64,000 nt of DNA from Paracoccus aerodenitrificans (GTDB lineage Bacteria; Pseudomonadota; Alphaproteobacteria; Rhodobacterales; Rhodobacteraceae): positions 1,798,001 through 1,862,000 of the forward strand of contig NZ_CP115784.1 in NCBI RefSeq assembly GCF_027913215.1, given 5' to 3'. Shown piece by piece: positions 18,099 through 26,528 of the stretch. The notes beneath the pieces were generated by a model. That model did not search any database. It was not told the origin of the DNA and worked only from the letters and a program-made list of their open reading frames with translations. Positions within the stretch are counted from its first letter, which is position 1; each line of letters begins with the position of its first letter. Position numbers and translations under genes: made by a program.

Positions 18099-19025
18099 AT
18101 GGATATCAGACAGCTCCGCTATTTCCTCGCGATCGCGAATGCACCCTCGATTTCGGCAGCCGCGCAGGCGGTTGGCGTCGCACAGCCTTCGCTTTCACTT
18201 CACATCCAGCGTATGGAAGAAGAACTGGGCGTTCGTCTGCTGGACCGTTCATCGCGGGGCGCGGCCCTGACCGAAGAGGGGCTGGCGCTTTCGGAACATG
18301 CCCGCAAGATCTGCGACGATCTGGACCGCTGCATCGCGGATATGCGCGAAATCGGCAACTCCGTGCGCGGTCAGGTGAACTTTGGAATGCCGCCCTCGGT
18401 GTCGATGGTGATGTCGGTGCCGCTGGCGGAAACCGTGCGCGTCGATCTGCCGGAGGTGAAACTCCGCGCCATCGAGGCAATGAGCGGGTATCTGAAGAAC
18501 TGGATGATGGATGCCACGGTCGATATGGCGTTCCTCTATGATCTCGAAGACGCCACGCGGCTGAGCGCCGAACATGTGCTGAGCGAGGAAATCTGGTTCT
18601 ACTCCGCCCCGGATGCCTGGCCGCTGGACACGCCGCCGGGTACACCGGTTCCGCTGCGCCAGCTTGAGGGGCTCGACATGATCCTTCCCTCGAACGGTCT
18701 GCGCCGCCTGATCGACCGCGCCACGGCAGAGAACGATGTGCAGCTTCGGGTGGTCATCGAAATGGACGCGCTGACACAGATCAAGGAGTTGGTCGCGCGT
18801 GGTTCGGGCTATACAATGTTCGCACCCGCCGCGGCTCAGGATTTCGTGGCACGGGGCGAGTTGCTGCGTGCGCCCATCGTCGAGCCCGAGATTACGCGTC
18901 CGGTCTATCTTGTTTACGACCCGGCCCGCATCACCACCCGCGCCTGCCGTTCGGTTCGCGATGTGACGCTGGATGTCGCACGCGAGTTGGTGCGGCGCGG
19001 GATCTGGGAAGGCACACTGACCTGA
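18099..19025 (+). CDS. LysR-family regulator (first of two similar copies)
   Basis: A 308-residue LysR-type regulator. The N-terminal winged helix is MDIRQLRYFLAIANAPSISAAAQ followed by VAQPSLSLHIQRME. The effector domain contains MPPSVSMVMSVPLAETV and AIEAMSGYLKNWMM. It starts 3 bp after the alcohol dehydrogenase stop. Its sequence matches the second LysR of this region (20334) in both domains, including AIEAM and ALTQIKELVARGSGYT. The pair probably arose by duplication and may sense related ligands. Confidence 0.88.
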   Translation: MDIRQLRYFLAIANAPSISAAAQAVGVAQPSLSLHIQRMEEELGVRLLDRSSRGAALTEEGLALSEHARKICDDLDRCIADMREIGNSVRGQVNFGMPPSVSMVMSVPLAETVRVDLPEVKLRAIEAMSGYLKNWMMDATVDMAFLYDLEDATRLSAEHVLSEEIWFYSAPDAWPLDTPPGTPVPLRQLEGLDMILPSNGLRRLIDRATAENDVQLRVVIEMDALTQIKELVARGSGYTMFAPAAAQDFVARGELLRAPIVEPEITRPVYLVYDPARITTRACRSVRDVTLDVARELVRRGIWEGTLT

Positions 19026-19043
19026 GGCCAACCGGAAAGGCTG

Positions 19044-19078
19044 AAAAAAAACGGCGGGCGACTCCCGGGCCGCCCGCC
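19044..19078 (-). terminator. Rho-independent terminator of the cyclase gene
   Basis: On the minus strand GGCGGGCG and CGCCCGCC (19078-19071 and 19060-19053) form an 8-bp GC-rich stem, followed two bases later by eight T. It sits 16 bp after the cyclase stop and between convergent genes. Confidence 0.88.
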
Positions 19079-19093
19079 AGTCGGGGAAGTATC

Positions 19094-20101
19094 CTAGCGG
19101 ATCGCGATGGGATTGATGATCATCTGCACCGCGCCCTGAACACGCGCCTGCCCAAGCACGAACAGGAATTCATGGACCTGATCGCGGGCAAGTTCCCGCG
19201 TATCCATATTCTCCAGCAGATAAATCCCGTTCTCGGGTTGCAGAATCTGGTGAACGCGGAACGCTTCGCCTTCCGTCTCGGCGGGAACGACCTCAAGCCC
19301 CCATGTGTCGGCCCCAACGGCCATTACGCCCAGATCGGCAAGATATTCCGCACCGCTGACACCGAGACCGGGTTCGGTCGATCCGAAACGCTCAGGATCG
19401 GCCCCTTCGCCATCCAGAAGATTCATCCAGTTCGAGTTGAACAGCAAGACATCGCCCTCACGAAGCTCGACACCCTGCTGTTCCGCCGCCGCCTGAATAT
19501 CCTCGGCGGTATAGGCCGTGCCGGAATCTACCATATCAGTGCCATAGAACGCGGCCATATCCAGCATCACGCCCCGGCCCACCAGCCCGGGCAGTTTTTC
19601 CAGACCAAGCTGTTCCAGCCCCGATGCCTTGGCGAAATCATCCAGCTTCCGCCCGCCATAATAGACATGATCCACACCGGCATGACCAAGCCCGTCAATC
19701 TGCGACCCGATCCCCAGCCAGCCCATGAAGATGTCGTCATTATAGGTGAAGGCATTATCGCCCAACCCGCTATTCGTCGCCTGATTGGGCTGCAACACGG
19801 TCAGCGACAGCGAGCGCGGCGGAAAAGCGGGTGTCTCGGGACCCGTCACCATGCCAAGGCTGTAGACCTTGCCTTCGGTGACCAGTTGCGCGGCCGCAAG
19901 CACAGAGTCCGGCGTCATCAGATTGGCCGAACCAAGCTCATCATCGGCACCCCATTTCGAGGTCATCCAGTCCTCTTGCCCGGCCTGCGCGTCCCCGGCG
20001 GCGGGTTGTTCACCGGCATCCTGCGCCAGAGCGGGCCATGCAGAAAGGGCCAGAACCGACCCCGCCAATGCTGCACATACGGAAAAAATACGCCTGTCCA
20101 T
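19094..20101 (-). CDS. Exported cyclase-family (kynurenine formamidase-like) hydrolase
   Basis: A 335-residue protein with a signal peptide (VCAALAGSVLALSAWPALA, cut before QDAGE), so it should act in the periplasm. The body belongs to the putative cyclase / kynurenine formamidase superfamily of metal-dependent hydrolases. The metal motif, usually HxGTHxDxxxH, reads GIGSQIDGLGHAG, so the first His is replaced while Asp and the last His stay. A close variant is known in a subgroup of the family. It lies alone, divergent from a LysR gene and near the importer cluster. It may open a lactone or amide before uptake; this is inference. Confidence 0.78.
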   Translation of the reverse strand: MDRRIFSVCAALAGSVLALSAWPALAQDAGEQPAAGDAQAGQEDWMTSKWGADDELGSANLMTPDSVLAAAQLVTEGKVYSLGMVTGPETPAFPPRSLSLTVLQPNQATNSGLGDNAFTYNDDIFMGWLGIGSQIDGLGHAGVDHVYYGGRKLDDFAKASGLEQLGLEKLPGLVGRGVMLDMAAFYGTDMVDSGTAYTAEDIQAAAEQQGVELREGDVLLFNSNWMNLLDGEGADPERFGSTEPGLGVSGAEYLADLGVMAVGADTWGLEVVPAETEGEAFRVHQILQPENGIYLLENMDTRELARDQVHEFLFVLGQARVQGAVQMIINPIAIR

Positions 20102-20333
20102 CCTGTCTCCTCCCCAAAACCGGATATCTGAAGATCGTAGGACCGGGCCGCGCTGATCACCTCATATGAAAATACTGCACCTGCTAAAACCTTCCGCTAT
20201 GGCACCTGAATGACCGCGCAGCCGCAAAGCGGTGTCTCACCACCGTTTTGCGCAACCCGCCCGGCCCGGAAACACGCTTGCCACAACGAATTCTACCGAT
20301 CATCCTGAGCCTGCACACAGAGAAAGACGGCAT

Positions 20334-21272
20334 TTGGACTCGAGGCAGCTCAGATATTTCCGTGAGATTATCGAAAGCGGTTCGCTCAGCGCCGCGGCCC
20401 GTTCGCTCAGCGTTGCGCAGCCATCCTTGTCGCAGCTTGTCCGCAATCTGGAGCATGAGCTTAACGTCGAATTGCTTATCAGGACCGCTCGGGGGATTTC
20501 CGCAACCGAGGCCGGACAGCGGCTTTATCGTCACGCCTGCCTGATCGAAGCGCAGCTTGAAGAGGCCCGCGACGATGTTGTCAGCGCAGGTTCCGAACCT
20601 TCGGGCCGGGTCGTGTTCGGCGTCCCGCCGACTGTTGCGATGGCGCTGCTGATCCCGATTGCCGAGACGATCCGGCTGGAAATGCCCCGCGTGCGGTTTC
20701 GGGCGATCGAAGCCATGACCGGGCATTTGCGGGAATGGCTGATGAATGGCGATATCGACATGACGCTGCTGTATGACAATACCAATATCGGCAATTGCAG
20801 CTCATCCATTCTGGTCGCCGAGGATCTTTGTTTCTATTCCTCGCCTCAGGACTGGCCCTTCCCGACCGCACCGGGACAGCCTGTCGGGCTGGATATGATC
20901 GCCGAAACCGATCTTGTCCTGCCCTCGGAACGCCACGGACTGCGCAGCTTCATTGAGCGGATTGCAAGGATGCAGCATCTCTCGCTGAATGTTGCCATCG
21001 AGATCGACTCGCTCAGCCAGATCAAGGCGCTTGTCGCGCGAGGCTCCGGCTATACGATCCTGTCTCCAGCGGCCGTGCAGGATATGGTGGCGGATCACCA
21101 GCTGGTCGGTGCGCCAATCGGATCGCCGCAGCTTCGCCGTCATATCTATCTGGTGCGCTCTGCGTCGCGACCTCTGACGGTTGCCAGCCGCCGAACGGAA
21201 CAGATCTGCCGCGAGGTCGTGGCCGATCTGGTAGACCGCAAGATATGGAAAGCGCATCTGCCCGCCGGATAA
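20334..21272 (+). CDS. LysR-family regulator (second copy), TTG start
   Basis: A LysR regulator of about 312 residues. I place the start at TTG 20334 because the sequence from there (LDSRQLRYFREIIESGSLS) aligns residue for residue with the start of the neighbouring LysR (MDIRQLRYF). A GTG/ATG-type start at 20232 would add 34 residues without similarity. The effector domain has PPTVAMALLIPIAETIRLE and AIEAMTGHLREWLMNGDIDM. It diverges from the exported cyclase gene, its most likely target, with a direct repeat GCACCTG (20177 and 20202) in the gap. Confidence 0.82.
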   Translation: MDSRQLRYFREIIESGSLSAAARSLSVAQPSLSQLVRNLEHELNVELLIRTARGISATEAGQRLYRHACLIEAQLEEARDDVVSAGSEPSGRVVFGVPPTVAMALLIPIAETIRLEMPRVRFRAIEAMTGHLREWLMNGDIDMTLLYDNTNIGNCSSSILVAEDLCFYSSPQDWPFPTAPGQPVGLDMIAETDLVLPSERHGLRSFIERIARMQHLSLNVAIEIDSLSQIKALVARGSGYTILSPAAVQDMVADHQLVGAPIGSPQLRRHIYLVRSASRPLTVASRRTEQICREVVADLVDRKIWKAHLPAG

Positions 21273-21279
21273 GGCGTCC

Positions 21280-22620
21280 TCAGCTTTCGCGGGACCCCAG
21301 AAACGCACCCAGATCACGCGCCGTGACGCCGTCCAGATCCTCAAAACGCTGCCACAGCGTTTGGCCCGCCGTCCCAAGCAGTGCTTCGGCCTTGTTCCGC
21401 AGCTTGTCGGCCAGCATCTGTTCCGGCAGCACGGCATCCAGATCATGCGCAAGCTCAAGCCGGGTTCCGTCGCGCAGCGTCACCGTCAGCCCGGCCTGCA
21501 TATCGCTCAGCCGGTCATCCCCTGTCACCGTGACCTTCCCGGCAAAATCGGCAAGCGCCGTGTCCGAGGCGGTCTCATTGGTATAGATCCCGTCATCTCC
21601 GGTGCGGTCGCCCCGGATCGCCATTCCCGCAAGCCAGGCATAGCTGAACTTGACCTCAAGCCCGGTACGGGGCGTTTTCAGGTCGCACACACGCAGCCAT
21701 CTTGGATTGGCCCGAACCTCCAGCCCTGCCACATTGCCAAGGTCGGAACCCTTCAGATCCTCACTGCCGATAATCGCCTCGATCATGGCATGGGTGCCGT
21801 GGCAACAGGCATGGAGCTTATATTTATTATCCCCGAACAGGAACGCCTCTTCAGGCGGCGGCATCAGTCCGGCACTGGCATCGGGCTTCGGCGAATGGGT
21901 CGGAACGAACCCCTGCACGCCCATCAGCCCGTCATCCGCCGAACTCATCCCAAGAGCGGCAAGCGCGGCGCATTCGACTCCGTTCGACGCCGCGATCCCT
22001 GCGTTATAGGGTTTGCCCATCGTACCGAATTGCGATTTCAGACCCGAGGCCCGCGTCGCGCAAAGACCAAGCGCCGCCCGCATCTGCCCCTCATCCAGCC
22101 CATAGAGACGGCCCGCCGCGACCGTCGCCCCGAAGGCTCCGGCAGTCGCGGTCTGATGAAAGCCCAGATTGTAATGCGCACTGCCAAGCACCAGCCCGAT
22201 GCGAATGGCGCTTTCCGCACCCAACAGGAACGCATCGACCACCTGCGTCGCAGTGGCTCCTCTTTCTTCACCCGCCGCCAGTGCTGCCGGGTAAATACCG
22301 ACCGATAAATGCCCGATATGCGCGAAATGCGTGTCGTCATAATCAAGCGCATGGCTGGTGGCACCATTGACCAGGGCCGCAGCCCGCGCCGGAGCAGCCC
22401 GCCCACCCAGAACGGATGCAACGCCACGACCTGCCTCATCCCCGATCAGCCTGCGCAGCTTGATCGCCAGCGGCTCATCAACCGCCGCCAGCCCGCAGGC
22501 CATCCAGTCCAGCAGCGACAATCCCGCAAGCCGCCTTGCCCGGTCCGGCAGCGCGGTCCGGGGGAATGCCGCCAAAGCGACAACCATATCGATCAGTGAG
22601 CCTTCGCGTGCATATTTCAT
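21280..22620 (-). CDS. MmgE/PrpD family protein
   Basis: A 446-residue member of the family that includes 2-methylcitrate dehydratase and aconitate/itaconate-type decarboxylases. Marks are SHALDYDDTHFAHIGHLSVG near residue 90 and GKPYNAGIAASNGVECA near residue 205. Members act on small polycarboxylic acids, but many in catabolic clusters are unassigned. It converges with the second LysR gene, 7 bp apart, and starts 177 bp from the divergent dodecin gene. It probably belongs functionally to the catabolic region. Confidence 0.83.
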   Translation of the reverse strand: MKYAREGSLIDMVVALAAFPRTALPDRARRLAGLSLLDWMACGLAAVDEPLAIKLRRLIGDEAGRGVASVLGGRAAPARAAALVNGATSHALDYDDTHFAHIGHLSVGIYPAALAAGEERGATATQVVDAFLLGAESAIRIGLVLGSAHYNLGFHQTATAGAFGATVAAGRLYGLDEGQMRAALGLCATRASGLKSQFGTMGKPYNAGIAASNGVECAALAALGMSSADDGLMGVQGFVPTHSPKPDASAGLMPPPEEAFLFGDNKYKLHACCHGTHAMIEAIIGSEDLKGSDLGNVAGLEVRANPRWLRVCDLKTPRTGLEVKFSYAWLAGMAIRGDRTGDDGIYTNETASDTALADFAGKVTVTGDDRLSDMQAGLTVTLRDGTRLELAHDLDAVLPEQMLADKLRNKAEALLGTAGQTLWQRFEDLDGVTARDLGAFLGSRES

Positions 22621-22797
22621 GTAAAAACCCTAACAGCTTTCCCGCATCTGACAATGCGCCCCCGCAGAGCCAGAGGAAACCGGCACCGCCGTCATAGCAT
22701 GGCGCGATAGCAGTCGCCCAAGCCGGGGAAACCCGCCAGATGAAACATTCCCGCCGTTGATGCGTTGTCGTGCCACGCTACAACCGGAGGAAATATC

Positions 22798-23001
22798 ATG
22801 ACCATCGCACGCGTCACCGAAATTTCGGCCACATCCGCGACCGGCTTCGAGGATGCCATTCGTGCCGGCATCGACCGCGCCAATAACACGCTTCGCAATG
22901 TCAAAGGGGCGTGGGTCAAGGAACAATCCGTCGACTGCGACGGCGGAAAGATCACCAGCTATCGCGTCAATCTGATGGTCACTTTCGTTCTCGACGACTG
23001 A
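22798..23001 (+). CDS. Dodecin (flavin-binding storage protein)
   Basis: A 67-residue protein with the dodecin pattern: VTEISATSATGFEDAI, then NVKGAWVKEQSV and YRVNLMVTFVLDD. Dodecins form hollow 12-mers that hold flavins and prevent light or radical damage. The ATG at 22798 follows GGAGGAAATATC; a longer frame from 22765 has no such support. A clear terminator follows. Confidence 0.93.
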   Translation: MTIARVTEISATSATGFEDAIRAGIDRANNTLRNVKGAWVKEQSVDCDGGKITSYRVNLMVTFVLDD

Positions 23002-23032
23002 CCCCTCGCATTTTCTGCAGCAGACAGGCTGC

Positions 23033-23066
23033 AAGGCTCCGTCCTGACAGGGCGGGGCCTTTTTTT
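23033..23066 (+). terminator. Rho-independent terminator of the dodecin gene
   Basis: AAGGCTCCGTCC (23033-23044) and GGGCGGGGCCTT (23050-23061) pair over 12 positions, two of them G-T, around a 5-nt loop. The hairpin is followed by a run of T to 23066. Confidence 0.9.
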
Positions 23067-23128
23067 ATGTCGCGAGGTCAGCGCAGGGAGGGCGCGATAC
23101 CGGCCAAAGCCCCGGCAAAAAATCAGCG

Positions 23129-23142
23129 TTGACTTGGGTCAA
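23129..23142 (+). promoter_or_regulatory. FNR/NNR-type binding site before the TonB receptor
   Basis: TTGACTTGGGTCAA is a perfect TTGAC-N4-GTCAA palindrome, the form bound by FNR/CRP-family regulators such as FnrP and NNR. It lies 74 bp before the receptor ATG, right for activation at about -41. Two more sites of this kind stand before norC and between nirI and nirS. Confidence 0.72.
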
Positions 23143-23215
23143 GGCTGCCCTTGCGGGCTGCAGATAGGCCAGAGAAGCAGATCAGTGCCCTTCACAAAAC
23201 CGGAAAGGATATCTC

Positions 23216-25264
23216 ATGGCAAGAACCGCGCCCCTCCCGTTCCGTGTCGTTCTTCTGAGTTCCGCGGTATGGGGCGCCGCACTGAACGCGACTGCCGCAT
23301 TCGGGCAAAGCGAGCCGATCGTACTGGACACGATCACACTGGTCGCAACCGGGCTGCCGACAGAAATCATGCAGAGCCCCGCCTCGATTTCCGTCATCAG
23401 TGCCGATGATATCCGGGAATCCGCGCCGGTCTCGGTCGCGACGCTGATGCGCAACATTCCGGGGGTGAATATTCAGGAAGAAGGGATCGAACGCATCTCG
23501 ATCCGGGGCGAGGATTCCCGCCGTGTCGCAATCCTCATCGACGGGCAGAAGCTGACCGATCACACGAATTACGGCCAGCCTGTGTTGATAGATCCGACAA
23601 CAATCGAGAGGATCGAGGTCGTCCGCGGATCATCTTCGGTCGTTTCAGGCAGCCGCGCCATCGGCGGCGTGATTAATATCATTACGAAACGAGGGGCGGA
23701 CAGGCCTTTCGCGCTTTCGACGACGGCGGGATATATCTCCGCAACCGAGGGATATCGCGTCTCGATTTCCGCTGCAGGAACGGTGCAGGCAGGAGCTGGC
23801 AAGATGGATTACCGCCTCACCGCCGGCCGGATGGAGCAGAATGACCGTCACACACCGGACGGCATTCTGAAACCCTCTGATGTCAGTGACCGCAGCCTGT
23901 CCGGGCATCTCGGCTATCAGCTTGGGAACCAGTATTTCGGGCTGAGAGGGCAGGCTTACGACCTTTCCGCGAATGTCTTTGTTGAAGAGAATGATTTTTC
24001 CATTGCCCTGCCGAAGCGCGACCTCAGGAAGATTTCGGCTTTTTACGAGATCAGCGATGTGACGCCCTGGCTTCGTCAGCTCAGCGCGGATCTTTATTAT
24101 CAAACGGTCGAACGCGAGTTCATAAGTAACGTGTCAACCCAGGCCGGACCGATGGCGCTGAATGTCCGGGCGGAGTCCGAGGATGAACAGCGCACAACCG
24201 GTCTGAACCTGCGTGCCGAGATGGATCTCTGGCCGGGAACACGAACCGTGGCGGGGCTGGAAATCGAGGATGACCGGCTGGACACCGACAAGACGACCAC
24301 CACCACCATCACTCCGCCGGGTGCGCCCGCAGGGTTCACGACATCTGCCAGCAGCCATGACGAAGCCTCGATCCGGACGATTTCGCTGTTCGCTCAGCAT
24401 GAGGTCAGTTTTTCGGAAATATGGACCGGTACGTTCGGGGCGCGTTGGTATGATGTCGATGCGGATCATGAAGACAGCACCACGGACGGGATCGCGAATG
24501 ATCGAAACTCGAACAGCGACAGTCTTTTGCTTGGTTCGGCGGGACTGGTCTGGTCGCCGGACGATTCGCTTGCGGTGCGTGCCAATCTGTCGCAGGGCTA
24601 TATTTATCCCACACTCGGCCAGTTGTTCCTGACCACTGCAGCAGGCGGAGAAGGTACGATTTACGGCAATCCTGACCTGAAACCGGAAACCTCGACTACG
24701 TTCGAACTCGGCCTGCGTTACGATACGGGGGCCACCACAGTGGACGCGGCCCTGTTCTATACCGATGCCGATGACTATATCGCGCGGGTTGCGACGGGAC
24801 CACGCAGTTTCACCTATGAAAACGTCGATGCCGCGAAAAGCTGGGGGCTGGAACTTCAGGCAGAGCATCACCTGACCGCCTGGAACCTGACGCCCTATGT
24901 CTCTGTCGCCCTGATGCGGCGGGAACTGGAATACAGCAACGGCTATTCCACCTTCGACAGCGGAGCACCCACAACCTCGGGGCGGATCGGTATACGCCGT
25001 GACTGGCAGGTGGGATCGCTGAGAGGCAATCTGGATCTCTATCTGCGCGGCGAAAGCGGGACCGATCTGCGCGGTGAGGACGGATCGCTGAACAGCTCAT
25101 ATGGCGGCTATGCCACGCTGAACATGAAAGGCGACGTGGATTTCGGGAACGGGCTGATGCTGGTTGCCGAACTGAATAACCTCACCGATCGCAGCTATCA
25201 GCCCTATGAACAGATGCCCGGCGCTGAACGCTCGGTCAATCTGTTCTTCACCAAGAGCTTCTAG
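23216..25264 (+). CDS. TonB-dependent outer-membrane receptor
   Basis: A 682-residue receptor. It has a signal peptide (about residues 1-31), a TonB-box-like DTITLVATG, a plug domain (SVISADDIRESAPVSVATLM, IRGEDSRRVAILIDGQ, VVRGSSSVVSGSRAIGGVIN), and a 22-strand barrel ending in the aromatic FFTKSF. A late segment NPDLKPETSTTFELGLRYD recalls haem and siderophore receptors; the ligand stays open. A perfect FNR/NNR palindrome upstream and the nnr-nor-nir genes downstream suggest expression under low oxygen or nitric oxide, perhaps to supply iron, haem or copper to the reductases. Confidence 0.85.
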   Translation: MARTAPLPFRVVLLSSAVWGAALNATAAFGQSEPIVLDTITLVATGLPTEIMQSPASISVISADDIRESAPVSVATLMRNIPGVNIQEEGIERISIRGEDSRRVAILIDGQKLTDHTNYGQPVLIDPTTIERIEVVRGSSSVVSGSRAIGGVINIITKRGADRPFALSTTAGYISATEGYRVSISAAGTVQAGAGKMDYRLTAGRMEQNDRHTPDGILKPSDVSDRSLSGHLGYQLGNQYFGLRGQAYDLSANVFVEENDFSIALPKRDLRKISAFYEISDVTPWLRQLSADLYYQTVEREFISNVSTQAGPMALNVRAESEDEQRTTGLNLRAEMDLWPGTRTVAGLEIEDDRLDTDKTTTTTITPPGAPAGFTTSASSHDEASIRTISLFAQHEVSFSEIWTGTFGARWYDVDADHEDSTTDGIANDRNSNSDSLLLGSAGLVWSPDDSLAVRANLSQGYIYPTLGQLFLTTAAGGEGTIYGNPDLKPETSTTFELGLRYDTGATTVDAALFYTDADDYIARVATGPRSFTYENVDAAKSWGLELQAEHHLTAWNLTPYVSVALMRRELEYSNGYSTFDSGAPTTSGRIGIRRDWQVGSLRGNLDLYLRGESGTDLRGEDGSLNSSYGGYATLNMKGDVDFGNGLMLVAELNNLTDRSYQPYEQMPGAERSVNLFFTKSF

Positions 25265-25275
25265 GACGGCATCCG

Positions 25276-25674
25276 ATGCTGAAATCCCTGCTACTCATCC
25301 TCTTCAGCACCGGCCCTGGCGAGGCAAGTGTCGCCTTTGCAGAAGCTGAAAACCTGGATGACTGCGAGGCGAAGCGGGATGTCGTCACGCAGATCCTGAC
25401 AAGTGCCGGGCAGGCTCCGACTTACGTGCTGTGCGGCAAGACAGAACTCAGCTTCTCGCCATATATCCACGGTACACCACCTGATGCCCTGATCCATTAT
25501 TACCGTATCCGGATCGCGGGAGAGAACAGGTTCGACCTGATTCCGCTCGGCAGCAAGTCGGAATGCGACAGGCTTGCATCCCCGGAAGATGCGCAACTCT
25601 GGTGCGCGGTATCCGGGCAGCGGGTCTTGTCAAAGCAAGATGGGTCTCATGCATCGCCAGAAGACATTCGTTGA
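25276..25674 (+). CDS. Small exported protein with paired cysteines, unknown
   Basis: A 132-residue protein with a hydrophobic N-terminus of signal-peptide type (about residues 1-22). I recognise no domain. Cysteines at about positions 30, 53, 97 and 109 could form two disulfides in the periplasm. It starts 11 bp after the TonB receptor and is almost surely co-transcribed with it, which suggests an accessory role for the receptor or its ligand. Confidence 0.6.
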   Translation: MLKSLLLILFSTGPGEASVAFAEAENLDDCEAKRDVVTQILTSAGQAPTYVLCGKTELSFSPYIHGTPPDALIHYYRIRIAGENRFDLIPLGSKSECDRLASPEDAQLWCAVSGQRVLSKQDGSHASPEDIR

Positions 25675-25745
25675 ATATGCGACATTTTCAGCAAGGCTGC
25701 GGCATTCTGGCATACCGGAGAGAGAAAAGACAGGCCGTTCGGCTG

Positions 25746-25761
25746 TTGCTGTCGGCAGCAA
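25746..25761. promoter_or_regulatory. Perfect inverted repeat before the nnr-type gene
   Basis: TTGCTG-TCGG-CAGCAA, arms of six and a spacer of four, lies 21 bp before a GTG and 48 bp before an ATG start of the regulator. Arm and spacer lengths are like a CRP/FNR-family operator but the sequence is not the TTGAC type. It could be an operator or an mRNA hairpin. Confidence 0.35.
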
Positions 25762-25808
25762 TGGCGTAGCATGATAGTCTCGTGAACAGTCATCCGCTGG
25801 TAACCATC

Positions 25809-26507
25809 ATGATCGCCCAAATTGCTCCGGAAGCGAGGAACTCGGTTCTTCTGCGCTATCTCTCCGACGATGTTTGCCGGAGGCTTCTGGAGGGTGCGAC
25901 GAAAAAACATTTCGCCAGTGGAGAAAATATTTTCCTTCAGGGAGAGCACGCTCATTCGGTCTTTCTTATCACCGAAGGCTGGATCAAGCTGTTCCGTGTC
26001 TCGCCGGGCGGCGCCGAGGCGGTCGTCTCGATCCTCTCACGTAACCGCAGCTTCGGCGAGGCTGTCGCGCTTCGCGATCAACCCTATCCCGTCTCTGCCG
26101 AGGCAATCGCCGACACGACCCTTATCCAGATCGATTCCAAACGGCTGCGCCGCCAGATTACCAGCGATCCGGAGCTGGCCGTGAGCCTGCTTTCAGCCAG
26201 CTATGTTCACTTGCAAGAGCTGGTTGGGCAGGTCGAGCAGTTGAAAGCGCGTTCGGGTGTACAGCGACTGGCCGAATTTCTGGTCGATCTGGCAGATCGC
26301 GACGATAAAAGCTGCCGCGTCTCGCTGCCCTATAACAAGACCCTGATTGCCGGTCATCTGGGAATCCAGCCGGAAAGCCTGTCCCGCGCTTTTGCGCGAC
26401 TGCGGGAACATGGGGTGCATATCGAGGGAAGCCACGCGGTCATCGCCGATATCGGCAAGCTGAGGGGTCTGGCAAATCAGGATAAGGGCCAACCCTGGAA
26501 ACGGTGA
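25809..26507 (+). CDS. nnr: CRP/FNR-family regulator of the NNR/DNR group
   Basis: About 232 residues: a cyclic-nucleotide-type beta-roll (FASGENIFLQGEHAHSVFLI, then FGEAVALRDQPYP), a dimer helix (SYVHLQELVGQVEQLKARSG), and a winged helix whose recognition part reads GHLGIQPESLSRAFARLREHGV. The Cys cluster of oxygen-sensing FNR is absent, which fits the nitric-oxide-responsive NNR/DNR group. ESLSRAFARL should read TTGAC-type half-sites, three of which lie near by. A GTG at 25782 would add nine residues; neither start has a strong ribosome site. It converges with norF, as expected for the regulator of this region. Confidence 0.82.
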   Translation: MIAQIAPEARNSVLLRYLSDDVCRRLLEGATKKHFASGENIFLQGEHAHSVFLITEGWIKLFRVSPGGAEAVVSILSRNRSFGEAVALRDQPYPVSAEAIADTTLIQIDSKRLRRQITSDPELAVSLLSASYVHLQELVGQVEQLKARSGVQRLAEFLVDLADRDDKSCRVSLPYNKTLIAGHLGIQPESLSRAFARLREHGVHIEGSHAVIADIGKLRGLANQDKGQPWKR

Positions 26508-26528
26508 GATCCACCGGTCGGCAATATT

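Noticed and set aside
22765..22797. Longer dodecin start
   Set aside because: The ATG at 22798 has a strong GGAGG at the right distance and gives the normal dodecin N-terminus.
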